Shown: piece after piece, positions 48,893 to 63,558 of the stretch
Layout of the letters: every line of letters begins with the position of its first letter
How positions within the stretch are numbered: the stretch's first letter is position 1
Assembly (NCBI RefSeq): GCF_000264905.1
Contig: NW_006763133.1
Span: 2,304,329-2,368,328, forward strand
DNA length: 64,000 bases
DNA from: Stereum hirsutum FP-91666 SS1
Taxonomy: Eukaryota; Basidiomycota; Agaricomycetes; Russulales; Stereaceae
Direction of reading: 5' to 3'
Translations under genes and position numbers: made by a program
The notes under the pieces: model-generated
Told to the model about the DNA's origin: nothing
The model's input: only the letters and a program-made list of their open reading frames with translations
Databases searched by the model: none

Positions 48893-50997
48893 TGCGCAGA
48901 GAGGGGCGGCGTGCTGTAAGCAAAGAGAGTGTGGGGGCAAGGCAGCCGCTAGGGAGCCTAGCTTATGAGCACGAGACGGGCAGGAAGAGAGAAAGGGGGG
49001 AAACGGAAGTCCAAGGGGTGAAAGCGAGATGCAGGAATAGACGCCGCGCCCTGCTGCCTGTCCAGACGGTGCCACACCCTCCATCACGCTCACATCAGAT
49101 CCCGCTTCCCGATATGCATGCTCCCTCTCCGCCTCTGGACAACATACGCCGATAACACGGCCCTGCCCGGCGCACGTCCAGCCAAATGCCAAATGGAGGC
49201 TACTTTGCCCTTTCGCGTGCTTTGACAGCCGAGAATGAGCTGTTCAAACATCGGTGTGGCCCGCCGCAGGCCACCCGACCTGCTCACTCCGACTGTGCTG
49301 TCTGTAGCTGGAACACGTACGGATTGTGCTTGAAGCACTCAAAAGCTTGAGCCCCTGAGCTGGCCGGCATGACGCACCCGACAGTAATTTAAGATAGTAC
49401 AGGCCCTGAAGCATGAACCTTGGAGCCACCTGTGCAAAACAAAAGTAGACATACAACAGTACAACACCACAGCGACAGATACAATCACGGTCCACAAAGC
49501 TATGCTGGCCCCCGCCCCCGCTGCAGCCCCATCCGGCGCAGATCCAGAGTTAGGAATTCGAAGAGGTCAGAAGTGGTCAGAAGCCTCTATCAGAAAACAC
49601 CGTGACCGCAAGTAGGTACTGAGCGAACAGAGCCCCACCGGCCAAATCCTATCTCATGCTACTGCCTACATCTGAATCTATGAATCTATCACTTCAACGT
49701 CATACGAGTCATCACGGTTGCAGTGAAGATCATTACGGTACTTATGCAGCGCACTCATCTTAGCTGGGATCCAACAGTTGAAGGAGTCACACAGATGGGG
49801 ATTGTATCTCGGAAGGACTCGGATGCAATTGCGGTGAATAGAGAATAGAGAACGTGACGATGACGAGGTGACGATGAGGAATTTATAAATGATAAATAGC
49901 GATGGATATACAGCAAGTGGTGGTGGTGATGATGATTGATATATGTACGATGCACGGGTGTATGAATAGCGATTAGTATAAGTACGAGTATTAACACAGA
50001 ATAAGGAAATGGAGGGGAGAGGAGGAAAGGCGAGCGTAATAGGTGAAAAGAGTAAGAAAAAACAAAACAAAACAAAAATAAAAACACGGTCCTAATAATG
50101 CAAGTCCACCGAAAACAACAGCTCAGCTCCTGTCCACCAGTCCGTCATCCATCATCCCACGTCAACACGCTCCTGCTAATATGATCAACATCCCTCTCCC
50201 ACCCCTCTGAACGGAAGCGCCGCATCGAAATATAGCAGCAACAGCAAGCTATAGGTAGGTGATCCCGCGGGATCCGGAAGCACCCACCCCATCTGGACAA
50301 ACAATCCATACACGCACGCATACACGCACCGGCGGACGACTCCAACAAAGGCCCAATCCTCCGAACACATCCAAACCTATCCCTCTCCTCTATTCTCTCT
50401 GTCTCACTCCAAAGTGCGGCTCGAGGCTGTCCAATGCGAATCGAAGGGAAGGAAGGCGAAGCAAAGATGGGACAGACGGACGGACTTGGCGCGCCTCATC
50501 AATGACATTGCCCATCTGTATGATGCATCATCGACCGACCAACACCAGCGGGCAGAATCGACCGAGAAATAGATGCGTGTCGATGTCACGAATCAACGCG
50601 TCACGGATCAACCATTCCCCAACGATGCATGCCTAGATGCATGATGAGGCCTTGAAGCGTGATGATGCGTGGTGCTGGGTATGATATGGTGATATGGTGA
50701 TTGGTGAAGCGGGAGCGACATGGACGTATGTTGGAGGCAGCGGCATGGAGGGAGAAGAACGAGTGCGGGCCCGGGCGGTTCGGACACACAGGCATGCAAA
50801 CAAACGGGAGAGAAAATCCAAACCCAGCGGCGAGACGTTCGAGATTGAAGCGTTGATCCTTGATGTTTGGAGAAGGACCGTACCGGGAAAATCCCCTTTT
50901 CTTGATGGTATGCACAATCCCCGTTCCACCGAGTAAAGGACGGTCCGAACCCCGCCAGCGCACCCCTCCAACACCAACACAGACTCCCAAGCAAGCC
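48893..50997. other. 2.1 kb without a recognisable gene
   Basis: It contains the presumed promoter of tetraspan copy B and the 3' region of the HEAT-repeat gene. Features seen are a (GGT/GAT)n tract near 49915-49940 and an A-rich run with AAAAC repeats near 50050-50090. Open frames here show no family resemblance. Confidence 0.4.
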
Positions 50998-53900
50998 TCA
51001 CCGGTCCCGTACAGCAATAGCAATCGGCACCGTCGCTGTCGCCGGGAGATCGACGTTGGTCTTATCCTCAACACCACCCTCCTCAAACTCCTGAACAGGG
51101 ACCGGAAACAGAGGTGTCGGCGGCGGCTTCGAAAACGTCGCAAAAACGAAGCCATCCCCACTCAAAGACGACGTCTTCTTCATGAGAGCTGGCCGTGCTT
51201 GCGCCTTCGCATCGGGAGTAGCAGCTGGCGTCTTGGAATCGGAAGTAGAAGGTGCTGGCGTGACTGGCGGTGCTAGTCCAGCCTTGGAATCGGAATCGGT
51301 CGTAGAATCTGGATGGAAAGGAGCGAACGACCATTCAGGGACAAACGACCTAACCTCCCTCGACTCGTCCTTCTGCAGCCTTTCCGCAAGTCGTCGAACA
51401 TGCATCGGCGCCGGTGGTTGTGCTTCTGCTGGTATTATAGGTGATTTCGCTGCCGATATCGAATGTTGCGGTGCTGGAGTTTGCGGTGGTAGCAGTGATG
51501 TCGTCTGCCGACAAAGTCCACCAACAAGCCTCGCAAGCCCAATCCTCACATCCACAATCCGATCCTCGACCAATCTCCCGAGCGCCAGCGTGTATGACTC
51601 GTCCGTGAGCACCCAGCGGCCGTCGTCTGAGGATGTGAGGGTTTGATAGACGTAGACGAATCTAGATAAGATGAAATGAGAGTTTCATAAGCGTGTGCGT
51701 GTGCGTGTGTTAGGGAAGGGAAGGGTAGGGTAGGGTAGAGGGTGGAAGTGCGAGAAAAAAGAGAGAGACATACACCATGCGCCGTCGAAACACGCTAGCC
51801 TCAGCTAGAGAGCATATATCAGCCGTGAGGTTATCCATCTCTCGCCTGTCGCCCGCAAAAGCTCTGTACATCTGCGGAACCTGCTCCAATTCGTCAGTCC
51901 CACCAACAATGATGGAGAATAAGAAGGAAAGGCTCACCACGGCGATCCCAGCCTCCCTCACCGCAGCCACATCATCCTCCAAAGCCCTCCTCACCAACCT
52001 CCTCACAACCGCCCACCCCTCCCTTCCCACCCCCTCCTCACCCCCAACCAACTCCCCCAACACCCTCACAAACGCCTCCCTCTCCTTCCATCCACTCAAA
52101 CTCTTCCCCCAACACTCCTCCACAACGCCCACCACCTCCGCCCTCTTCCCTCCCTCTGCCGACAACGCACCCACCAACGCCCTCATCGACTCCGCCGCCT
52201 TCATCCTCGTCTCCCGCTCCCCCCTCCTCACCGCCTCAACCCACACCGGAAGCACATCCCTAAGGGCCACCTCCCCCCCCACAATCCTCGCCATCTCCCC
52301 CGCCGAAGCCGTCAACGTCCTCCTCACCTTCGGACTCGCCGACTCCGCCAGCCTCAAATAAAGCCCCCTGATCTCGCCCCAGCGTTCCCGTCCCAACGTG
52401 AGCGCCAGAGCCGGATAATTAAACGCGATGATCAGAGGCCGAGACGGGTCCTCGAAGAACACGTCCTCTTCCGAGAACGGCGTCGCTTTTGGAGTGGGCG
52501 TCTTTGGGAGCGAGTCGTCGCTGTTCAGTATCGGGGTGTACTTCCCAGGCGGCCGGTCCGGCCATTTGAGCGGAATCGTCGGTCTTGCGGGGACCGGTGT
52601 TTTTTGGTGCAGTTGCTGCTGCTGTTGTTGCTGTGGGTCCTGCTGGTCCTTGCCCAAGAAGAGTCGTAAGAGCTCCGGCGGTGGGCCGCCTGGGTCGTCG
52701 CGGAAAGTGTAAAGGACTTCGCCGAGGGATTCGAGGACGCGGAGGCGCACGGAGTCGGAGGTATCGTTGGAGAGTGCGCTGAGCGTGCTGAGTGCGAAAG
52801 AGCGTCGATGGGATGCGGTCAGGCGGGGGAGAATGGCTGGGAGGGCGAAGAGCGCAGAGTGGCGGACGTGCCACACAGAGTCGGTGCATAGCGACTCGAA
52901 CAACGGGATCTACGATGAGAGTGAGAATGGTGAGCAGGTGACGTGTAAAAAGGAGGGATTGGCGTCATACCAGGGTCATCATCACAATCTCGACCGGGAC
53001 GACTTTTGCCAACGCTCCCAGGGCGTACGACGCCTCCTTTCGCACCCAATACACATTATCCTGGCTCACGCGTTCGACCTCCGCGACGAACGCGGATTTT
53101 GTATCATCATTATCGTCTTCCAAGTATCCTGTTGGTTGAAAGCAAAGTCAATGACGTAGTCCAAGACATCACCACGGAAAGGAGAAAAAAAATGAACACA
53201 CGCACCGCCAGCGGACACCGCAGCCATCAAGCTCATACTGCTAAGCCTGCCCAGAGCAGCCTCCACCCCGTCCGAATCATCCGTCGCTCCGACCTCCGTC
53301 GACGAATTCCCTGCCGAGTCGTCGCTCGTTGCCGTGACGAGTGTCTTGGACTCTGTTTCTGAGGATATTGAGTTCCCAGATATTGGGGCGTCGCTCGAGA
53401 TACGACTGGGATCGTCTAGAGCGACGTCGGATATTTGGGCTTGGATCCTTGGGTACGACGACTCTCCCTCAGGCGAGACCAGCTCAGGTGTCTTCACAGA
53501 GTCCGTGGACGATGGTGTATCGTGTCTAGAAAGCTCAGGCAGCGACGGTGTCGAAGAACGTTCAGAGCTGGCCTGCTCCGGACGAGGAGAATCAGCAGAA
53601 GGGCCAACGACAGAAGTCGACGGGGGATCATCAGCAGGCAGGTCATATCCGTCACCCTCCTCCACAAGATCAAGACGACCGATGCCAATGACGATCTGCT
53701 GCAGTATCTCCTGCTTTAACAACATTCGCTCGTCAGGACCGAACGCAGTCTCGTTTGACGACTGAGAATCAGGGTCCGCATCTGCGTCCCGAATCTGTCG
53801 CAAAATGTCGATGACGGCGAACCGGGTGGCCGCGCCCACTGCGGCGTTATGTGCGAGGAGGAGGGTGCCTATGATCGGCGTGAAAGCGTGGACGGGCATA

Positions 53901-54943
53901 AGTGGAAAGTCGAGCTGGTCCGGGTCGTCGCCGTACTCTGACTCGGCATAGGGAACGACGATGCGGCAGTGCTGGAGGTGTGGCCAGAATTGCGTCAGAG
54001 GGCAAAGTTAATTTCGGAAGTGAATGGGTGAGGCAAACGCACGGAAGTGAACCAGGAGATGATCGGAATCAACTGGTTTGCGAGTGCCTCCTTGACCGAG
54101 TCGTCTAATTGCCGGAGTTGGGAGATTAAGAGGCCGGAGAGGTGAAGGGAGAGAAAGGAGGGGAGATGACGTACCGTCGTCCATGGCGAGCCCGCTGAGC
54201 AAGGGGAGGACATACTCCACGGCCTCCGGGGGGGCGACTAGCGGGAGGATGGAGGGCAGCTCGTGCGCTATGTACACCCTGCAGCGAGCGAGCGAGATTA
54301 GTGGAGAGCGGGAACGTAAAAAAGACGAGTGGATTACGGACTTGTGGAACGCGGCCTGACTACGGGCGAAGAGGTAGATCTTCTCGAGCGGAGTAAGACC
54401 CTCGTCATCGAAGCACATGTCGTCGGCCGCATCCTGGTCCGGGAAGCCGTCCGGAGGGGCTGGGGACTCTGGCTCGGCGGTGGAGAGGGGGATGTCGGGG
54501 TCGAAATTCTCGAGCTCGGCGGCGGAGGGCGGGGGAGAGTCCTGTCTGGGCTGTGACTGCTCCGGGAGCGGGGGAGAGGGCGGAAAGAAGTCAGTGGGCG
54601 AGGGATGGGAGAAGTCGTCGAATGGATTTGGACAGTCGAGTGTCGAGGGGGACGTGATGGAGAGCGAGAGAGCGGGTGGCGCCGACGGGGTCTGCGTCTG
54701 CTGCTGTTGTTGACTTGTGGTGGCCAGCTTGTTAGAGGAGGAAGAGCGGGTGGGGAGGGCTGGTCTGTGCTGTGGTGGCTGAGTGGTAGAAGTGTTCGGG
54801 GAGAGGCCATGGATGAGCTTGTCGAGGAAGCTCACTAGGATGCCCATGGCGGTCAGCGGCTGCATGGACGGAACGGAAGATGGACGTACTTGAAGGTCGA
54901 AAGCCTTGAGGTCGTCCACGAGGGTCTGACGCAGACTCTTCAT
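50998..54943 (-). CDS. HEAT-repeat protein, PP4 regulatory subunit 1-like
   Basis: Multi-exon gene from ATG 54943 (MKSLRQTLVDDLKAF) to TGA at 50998. The first exon is 54342-54943 and the last is 50998-51661. Recognisable HEAT repeats include SVKEALANQLIPIISWF, FTPIIGTLLLAHNAAVGAA, DSVWHVRHSALFALPAILPR and DDVAAVREAGIAVV. They are separated by long Ser/Pro/Gln-rich acidic inserts. This arrangement fits the PPP4R1 family, which scaffolds protein phosphatase 4. An alternative is another PP2A-A-like HEAT scaffold. The 3' end may extend through a further exon, because the stop is preceded by a possible donor (CGGGACCG then GTGAGG). Confidence 0.72.
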
Positions 54944-55051
54944 TATTTCACGCCTATTTCTCCCAGAAAACAAGTGCCTCAGCCCGCAAACAGCCGTCAA
55001 CAGCGAGTGATGTCATTCCCCTGGTCTAGATCTATCCTTTACGTAACTATC

Positions 55052-56951
<1,900 letters not shown>

Positions 56952-57003
56952 CTCTTCAATATCGATATGTCCCGCGATCTGCGTCAATCTATCCCCAGGG
57001 GCC

Positions 57004-58740
57004 ATCGCGAACAAACAGAACAGATAATTATCGCGTGTTGATCAGCGAAGTGTCCTCTACAATGCACACACACACACAAAGGATCCAGCCGCCAGAAGAT
57101 GATGGTGAAGAGGAAGGATCAAACCAACTCACAAGTGCACCGTATGGCTTATGTTTCTCGTCCGGTCGAAAGGGTAGGTAGGATACCTGAAGATACCTGT
57201 TCGATGATGATTCAGATGGCCGGGATGCAGAATGCAGATGCAGTTACAATCAACTGTCAGTTCTTCAAGCAGGCCTTTCGGATTCGGACCTCCTGAGCGC
57301 TCCCCCGCCGCCGCGGACCGACCATTGTCCAATCCTCGTCTCTGATTTCCGCAATCAATGATCTTAAACCCGGATCCACGTGATTTCTGACTCAGTGAGT
57401 TGATGAAATCCCCGATTCGAATTTCGAGTTCCCCTCTGCCCATGCAGCCGCCGCGTGCCCTGAAGTAGGAATGCGGGGTAAGTTACGCGTAAGTATGTAC
57501 TTGAGGCACGCGAGCGATTAGAGTGAAGTCGCCTGAATGACGTTGTTCAGGTCGGATATTGGTGGATGGTCTCTGAGTGAGACTGTTGAGGATATATTCG
57601 ATGACGAGCTTGAGCACTCGTACTGTGTTGTGCTTCCGACCTTTAGGTATTCCGCTACGGTACTCAAGTCGAGGACGCCTCGACGGTGACTTTCATTTCG
57701 GGAAGTACGGACCGAGGTCAGTCACAGGCCCGTACATACGAGAGCGCAATGAGCACGTATGGATGGCATACACTATAGCGGAGTCCTGACAAGCTCAATT
57801 GCAAGCAACGATGTACAATGTCGGTCCGCACGCAAACTACCTACTCAAAGTTATACTCCATGAAATACGTCGAAGACGGATTTAGGACCCCGTTGAGCGT
57901 AACTCAGGTGGAGCGAGAATAGGTCGAGTCTAGAATCCCATAAAACTTTACTCTAAACTGATCTCGGTAAAAACGAGGGAGGGAGGGATATGTCGGTGTT
58001 CCCGCATTGAGCTAGACGGGGAGCGGTCGAAGATTCGAAACAAGGTCGAAGGTTGAAGGCTGTTGGGGGCCTCGCCGTGGACTGGACGTGGCTGGATATC
58101 GACCTAGCGCGTAGTCGGGTTTGGAGGGGGTATAAGACTGTGATGTTGATGGAATGCTCTTGATGTTCGTTCTGCTGACACCTGTCCTCGCTAGACTTGC
58201 GCTTAGGAGGATAGCTAAACACCGAGACGATAAAAAGTCCATGAAGATTCGTGTGCGGATACAATAACATAACGACGAGGCAAGGCAATATGGTCTACAA
58301 GGCGAAAAAGAAATATGATCAATGGCGTAATGGGAAGCAGGCACAATGCAACGGATAATCCGACGGTGGGGAGAGGGAGAAGTATGTCCTCGAGAGGAGG
58401 ATGGATAGCAAAATATTAAGGATGTATGTTGATATATATGATAGCCCGTGATGATGGATGGAAGTGTTCGTACGAGACGGAAAGGTATGCGCGCCACCAG
58501 CGAAAGAAACCAGTTGGCGCTGGAAAGATGGATCCGGGGAGATATGCAAGATCCACGATGGAGGCGCGACATGACAACGGTCAGACGGCGGTGGGGAGAA
58601 ACGGAGTGGATAGAGCACTGGGAGGGTCATTGGAGTGGACTGGAATGGGGACGTCGAGGTGGGTGGGTTGGACGACCGTTGCCACGCGCGGGGAGGGCTA
58701 GGAGGGGGAAACAGGACCACTCAACAAGGATGAACACCCG
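57004..58740. other. 1.7 kb without a recognisable gene
   Basis: This spans the aspartate aminotransferase promoter to the 3' end of the AN1 gene. There is a short CA repeat at about 57064-57078. Open frames on both strands show no recognisable domain. Confidence 0.4.
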
Positions 58741-59041
58741 CTATGCGGTCGTCATCTTGGAGGCTACTGTCCGTTCGCTCTCGAGCTTGGCCTTGTTGCG
58801 GTTGAAAGCCTGCTGCCGACAATCTTCGAGATTGTTGCAGGCATGGTGCTCTGGCATACGATGCTAAATGACGAAGACGGCGATACGGTGAGCACCATTC
58901 GGGTTTCAGAGATAAGGTAATGGATAGACTCACTGTTCCACAGAAGTCGGAACGGCAGTGAGGACATGATCCTACGATACGGAGAGCTGCTTGGTTGCAG
59001 GGCTGTTCGCCTTGGAACTGGCAACGCTTCTTGGCTGGCAT
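58741..59041 (-). CDS. Small AN1-type zinc finger protein
   Basis: Two exons, 58934-59041 and 58741-58863, give a complete 76-residue protein. The AN1 finger is spread across the intron: CQFQGEQPC, then CPHCRSDFCG, then HRMPEHHAC and a final Cys in NLEDC, with Cys/His spacing of the AN1 class. The tail RNKARLESERTVASKMT is typical of a short, conserved basidiomycete AN1 protein. AN1 fingers bind ubiquitin or related partners in stress responses; the role of this small form is not established. Confidence 0.88.
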
Positions 59042-61091
59042 GACGTGTGTATGAGGTGGTGGTTGAGGAGCTGGTTGTGTGGAGGTTGGTGATGAAGGCT
59101 AGACTGGAGACGCAGATAGAGCAATGAGCGGTGAAAGACGGTGAGATAGCGAGCAGGAAACTTACCGGTCGCGATGGGGGGCGTAGGAGGTGGAGGCAGG
59201 GGGCAGAGTAGGGTGCGAGGGCGAGTGCAGCGCTGGATTTATATAGCTGTGGTGTGAGGGCTTACGCGTCCCCTCAGCTGCGAATCTGAGATCTCCATAC
59301 TTAGGTAACACGTCCAAATCCGGAACGCCTACTTTCTTTATCCGGCAGCCAGCGGCGGGATTCACCGTCACCGCCGGCGACAGCGAGCGCGACGCCGCTC
59401 CCCGACTCCCAGCGCTCCTCACCCGAACGCCCGTCGTCGTTTGTTTATAATGCAGAAAAAAAAATTGCACGTCGTCCCCACTCCGGCTCTCGTTTTTCTC
59501 TCTCCGTCCTTCGCTTACTGAGTCGGTCTTGTCTTCGTTCCGATAGTCGTTGTTGCCTGTTCCATGCTTGGCCGGCCTGTCCTTCCCCACGCCTTTCGAA
59601 GAACAAGGTCTCCTGCTTACGGCCGGTAGCCGACGCTCGTCCAAAACAGACCTCGAGCGCGTTTCTTTGTCTTCGATCCTCACATACCCCACGCCTCTCC
59701 TGTTCCATCGAAACATGCTCTTTATCTTGCACAGCTTCTCTACGATCCCTGACCTTTGATTCGCAACCGACCCAACGCACCTCCGAACTCGTGCTCCTTG
59801 CATGTAAACCAACCGTCAGCCTGGGCCGCCATGTTTCTCGGTCTCGGACATCTTACACGTTCAGCATCTGCACTCACACCCGTGCCCACCCGTGCCAACG
59901 CATCACACACCTCCCGAGCCGCCTGTGCATGTTGTTCCATATCTCGGAGGTTCGAGCGAACCTTGGGCAGTTATCGTCCGAGCCTCCGCCACGACATCAG
60001 CCGGAAGTCCGAGGCCAGTCGTGGCCTTGATATCCGGTGCGCCACCACCTGCCACGACATGAGCATTAGTGGCAGACTCCAACACATCCATCTGACCGCT
60101 AAACGGTGTCTTCGCGAAGATCATCGCGGCTTCAGGATGCTCAGTCTATACACGGACCGATCGTACAGGACATCCCAGAAGAACTCGGACGACGCTCCTC
60201 CGAAGTTATAGACTGATATGAACTCAATGTTCGACCTTTGCGCACCCACAATCAACTTTGTCTCTCATCAACGTCCACTTCCGTGCCTTTGGTGTCTTCT
60301 CTTGCTTCTCTCGCGTCTTGGCCTCTAGCAGATGACTTTGTGCAGAGACGGAAATACAGACAGGACCGCATCCGTTCTTATTCTCTCAAGATTTATCGGT
60401 TTCTTCGTCCCTCCATCTTGATCGTCTCGTGCTTCACAATTTACTTAACGGGAACGACGAACGCTAGCCGAACAATCTCTGCTTCCAAAAATTCCGTACA
60501 TCCGACCTTCCTCCGGCGGACACCTGTGTCACGAACAGGATATCTAACACTCATGCGCACTCGCAACACGCCGCCACTGTGCCAGCCCCATTGGCGAATT
60601 GGAACGTATGCTTAACACATCGCTTAGTCCCTGGTGAAAATAAATAATGTGTAGTCCCCACGATGTATTGATTCCAATGAAATGTTCGTAGGGTATCCAA
60701 GAAGGGTATGTCGTCCGCCGCGGTGTCGGCGCTCGCTCGAATATGTACTTACCAGAAGACAGACCATAGCTAATACGAATGGAGATATTAAAGCTGACGA
60801 CGATAGCGATATGGGCTGAAATGGAGAGTGAGAGTCTTGAGACATATCGAGGGGCTGTGAAAAGGGCGCGAGACGAAGTGCGAGGAAAGGAGCGACTGTG
60901 TGAGTGAGGGCTAGGCAACGAGTGGACAATGAACGAAGAGGAAGTCGACGAGATGCTAAATAAATGGGGAAGAGCGTCCTTGGCAAGAGAGAAAGACGAG
61001 GAAGTATGGAAAAAATCACGAAAGATGGCCGTCCAATAAGAAAGCAGAAAGGCAAGAAAGGCTGAGAGAGGTGTGGACCTAGTGGCACCGC
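59042..61091. other. 2 kb intergenic region, possibly with a decayed gene
   Basis: It holds the AN1 promoter region, a low-complexity stretch, the possible remnant at 59740-60124, and the presumed 3' region of the second syntaxin. No intact gene is supported. Confidence 0.35.
59740..60124 (-). pseudogene. Possible frameshifted coding remnant (MutS C-terminus-like?)
   Basis: Two overlapping frames look coding by composition. The first contains APDIKATTGLGLPADVVAEA, and the second continues with DMEQHAQAAREVCDALARVG. Joined by a frameshift near 59945-59965, they resemble the C-terminal LP-x-x-V-x-x-x-A-R helix of MutS homologues. The rest of the domain (Walker motifs) is absent nearby. The identification is weak. 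Confidence 0.2.
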
Positions 61092-62632
61092 TCAGGAAGT
61101 GGTGGTGGTAGTGCCCGAACCTGAGGTGCTGGAGCTCTTGCCGACGGCCTTGCTGACTTCGATACCAACGATGACGCCGACGATGATGAGCACGATGAGG
61201 ATGATAACGGCGCAAATCCAGCGCTTTTTCCGTGCGGCGCGTGCGGAGACGACGGCTTTTTCGGTGTAACCAAGACTAAACGGTACGTTGTTCAGGATGC
61301 GTGCGGTCAAGGAGGTCGAAACCCACGTACCCTACTTCTGTATCCACCTCAACGCCAGCTGCTTGTGTCTCAATGACGTTGATCTGCTCATCCTGTTGCT
61401 CGACGAGGATGCTCATCTACAAAACTCAAGAGTCAGAAACTGATGCTTGCCTCATTGAGAGCGCTCAAATAACTCACGTCATTGAACAGCTGTGCGAGTT
61501 CTCCGAGTGTACGCTCAATACGCTTAATATCTTCGTGTCGCTCTTGAACCTCACGGTAAGCAGCACGGGACTCGCCATAACGGTTGGAGTTCATGAGCTA
61601 CGAAAATGTCAGCAATTAGCCGATACCGGTGTACGACGAATACGCACTGCTTGAGAGAACACCTGACCACCCTGATCATCATCAACGACGGCCTTGACTT
61701 CTTCAGGTGTAGCATCCGGCTTGACTGGAAGATAACAGAGCGTCAATTTGGCTGGGGTAATATGAACCAAAACTTGACCGCACCAATCTTGTATTGCCGC
61801 TCCATCCGTTGCTTATATTTTTGCCTGTACTGCTGCTCGACTTGCTGGTAGCTTTGAATAGCCTCCACAAACTTCGACTTCACCAAACCAGTCTACATTC
61901 GGATAATGATCAGAATAATGTGACCTCCGCCCAAAGGCCAGGAAACCCGACATACCTGCTGCTTCTTAATTTGGCCATCACGCCCTGACCCTCCTTGCCT
62001 CTCGAGCGCCTTGATCCTCCGCTTGAGCATGTTACTCAGCGAGCTAGTCTCGGCCACCAAATCCTCCTGTTGCTGAGCGTTGCGTTCCGCAGCAGCGTCA
62101 TCCATGTTATTGAGCGAGCGCGAGTGCAAGTCTGATATCCGCGAAATGCTGTCATTGAACGCCTTGATGCTGTCTTGAATGGACGCAATCTACACCCAGC
62201 GCGACTCGTTTAACAGATGAGCAAAGAAAACCACAGGAAAGTTTGACGCACCTCGTCGTAGAAAGCGTTCATGGAGTCCCCACCCATGGTAGCCATGCCC
62301 GCCGTCAAGTTTGTTGTGCTGTCCTTGACATCCGACATCTCATAGCTCGGGTTATCGTCTTGCTGAGCATAAGGATTCTGTCGACGACCGCCGCCGTAGC
62401 CTCCTCCATTATTTCCGGAATTTTGGGTGGGGTATGAATTGCTGAACGTTAAAAGAATGTCAGACGAGGCCGCAGCGGTCAGAAGAAACCACGGCAACGC
62501 ACTTGTCGAAGCCGCCTCCCTGCTGAGCCTGCCACCACCAATAAATACACAATTAGAGGTGCAATGTGTAGACGAGTGTCTTCGCTGTCACGAACTACAT
62601 ACCCTCAGTGCTGCGAGTCTGTCTCTGGCCAT
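61092..62632 (-). CDS. Plasma-membrane syntaxin (Sso-type), second copy
   Basis: Nine exons in reading order: 62603-62632, 62503-62528, 62252-62441, 61956-62189, 61784-61892, 61648-61724, 61478-61597, 61331-61416 and 61092-61275, giving 351 residues. It starts MARDRLAALR, like the first syntaxin. The Habc bundle (NAFYDEIASIQDSIKAFNDS), the SNARE motif (ERHEDIKRIERTLGELAQLF and the Gln layer in LVEQQDEQINVIET), the basic ARKKRW and a transmembrane helix (AVIILIVLIIVGVIVG) are all present. It ends with a short Ser/Thr/Gly tail beyond the membrane anchor, longer than in the first copy. Confidence 0.94.
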
Positions 62633-63558
62633 GCTGTGCGGTGTGGTATTCGGTTGATGATGCGAGTGGTAGAACGACGGTGGTGGTTGTTATAAACAAT
62701 TGGTCGAAGCGCTGCAACGATCCAAATGCTGGGCGGAGCGTAGGGTAGAAAAATGACACGCTGGCTGTCCGGGGAGGCAAGAGGGACGATCAAGGAGAGG
62801 ACGCTACCAGCGCTTATTTGAGGGTATGGTGGAGGCGATGTTGATTGCAGCGAGAAGTTGTGGCTCCACGGCACGGCAACGGCCTTGGTCCTCCTCCGCA
62901 TCTCACGCTTGTTCTTTCAGTGTCATTTCTTGAACCATGACCGGGTCCACCGGCCAAGGCGTAAGCACTCTCGTTCCCACTGAAGAACTTATCATTTGGT
63001 TCAGGTTAGACAAGAAGTGCTTGTACATATAAGTCATCCAAGATGGTTGCTGCTGAAGGTAATGCTCCCCCAGCTTCGACATTCTGTTTGGGGAAGCCCA
63101 TCATGGAGTCTCGAGTTGTCCGTCGGAAAAGTCGATGGACCCGAATCATTATCAACGCAGTGGATGTGAGGAGGTCTTGCTGCGTCCGACGGCAAGTTAT
63201 CCATCTGGTGGGAGACCGAGTTGAATGCGATGCTCCAAGACACTACACGAAGTAGATGCTGTTCAGTGGCACTTTCGGGCTGATGCCTAGCACCGCCCTA
63301 CCGTTGTTCTATGCGAGCTGCACAATCCCTAATAATATATAGAAACTGCCTTCAAATTGCCTCAGTTATATCCAAGACGGAGCCAACGGTCAGGAATGAC
63401 ACACTGGCGATCAAACCTATGCGTGAGCTTGTCCATCTCCGGGACGATTCAGAGCAACTATGGGCGTTGGATAGATCTTCAAGCGAAATAACTTCTCTGG
63501 TTTGTCCTACAAGCACATACATCTGGCTTTTGCGCCCATCGAGTACAGGTTCAGGTAT
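62633..63558. other. Intergenic region
   Basis: About 930 bases between the syntaxin start and the argininosuccinate lyase stop, both on -. It contains the syntaxin promoter. The + strand frame at 63043-63255 has no family resemblance. Confidence 0.35.

Noticed and set aside
49900..49945. Trinucleotide-rich tract (GGT/GAT) considered as a tandem repeat array or CRISPR
   Set aside because: Too short and irregular, with no spacer structure. It is an ordinary low-complexity tract in intergenic DNA.
54867..54896. Possible 30-base intron near the start of the HEAT-repeat gene
   Set aside because: It has GT and AG ends, but it is shorter than any other intron here and the frame reads through it without a stop.
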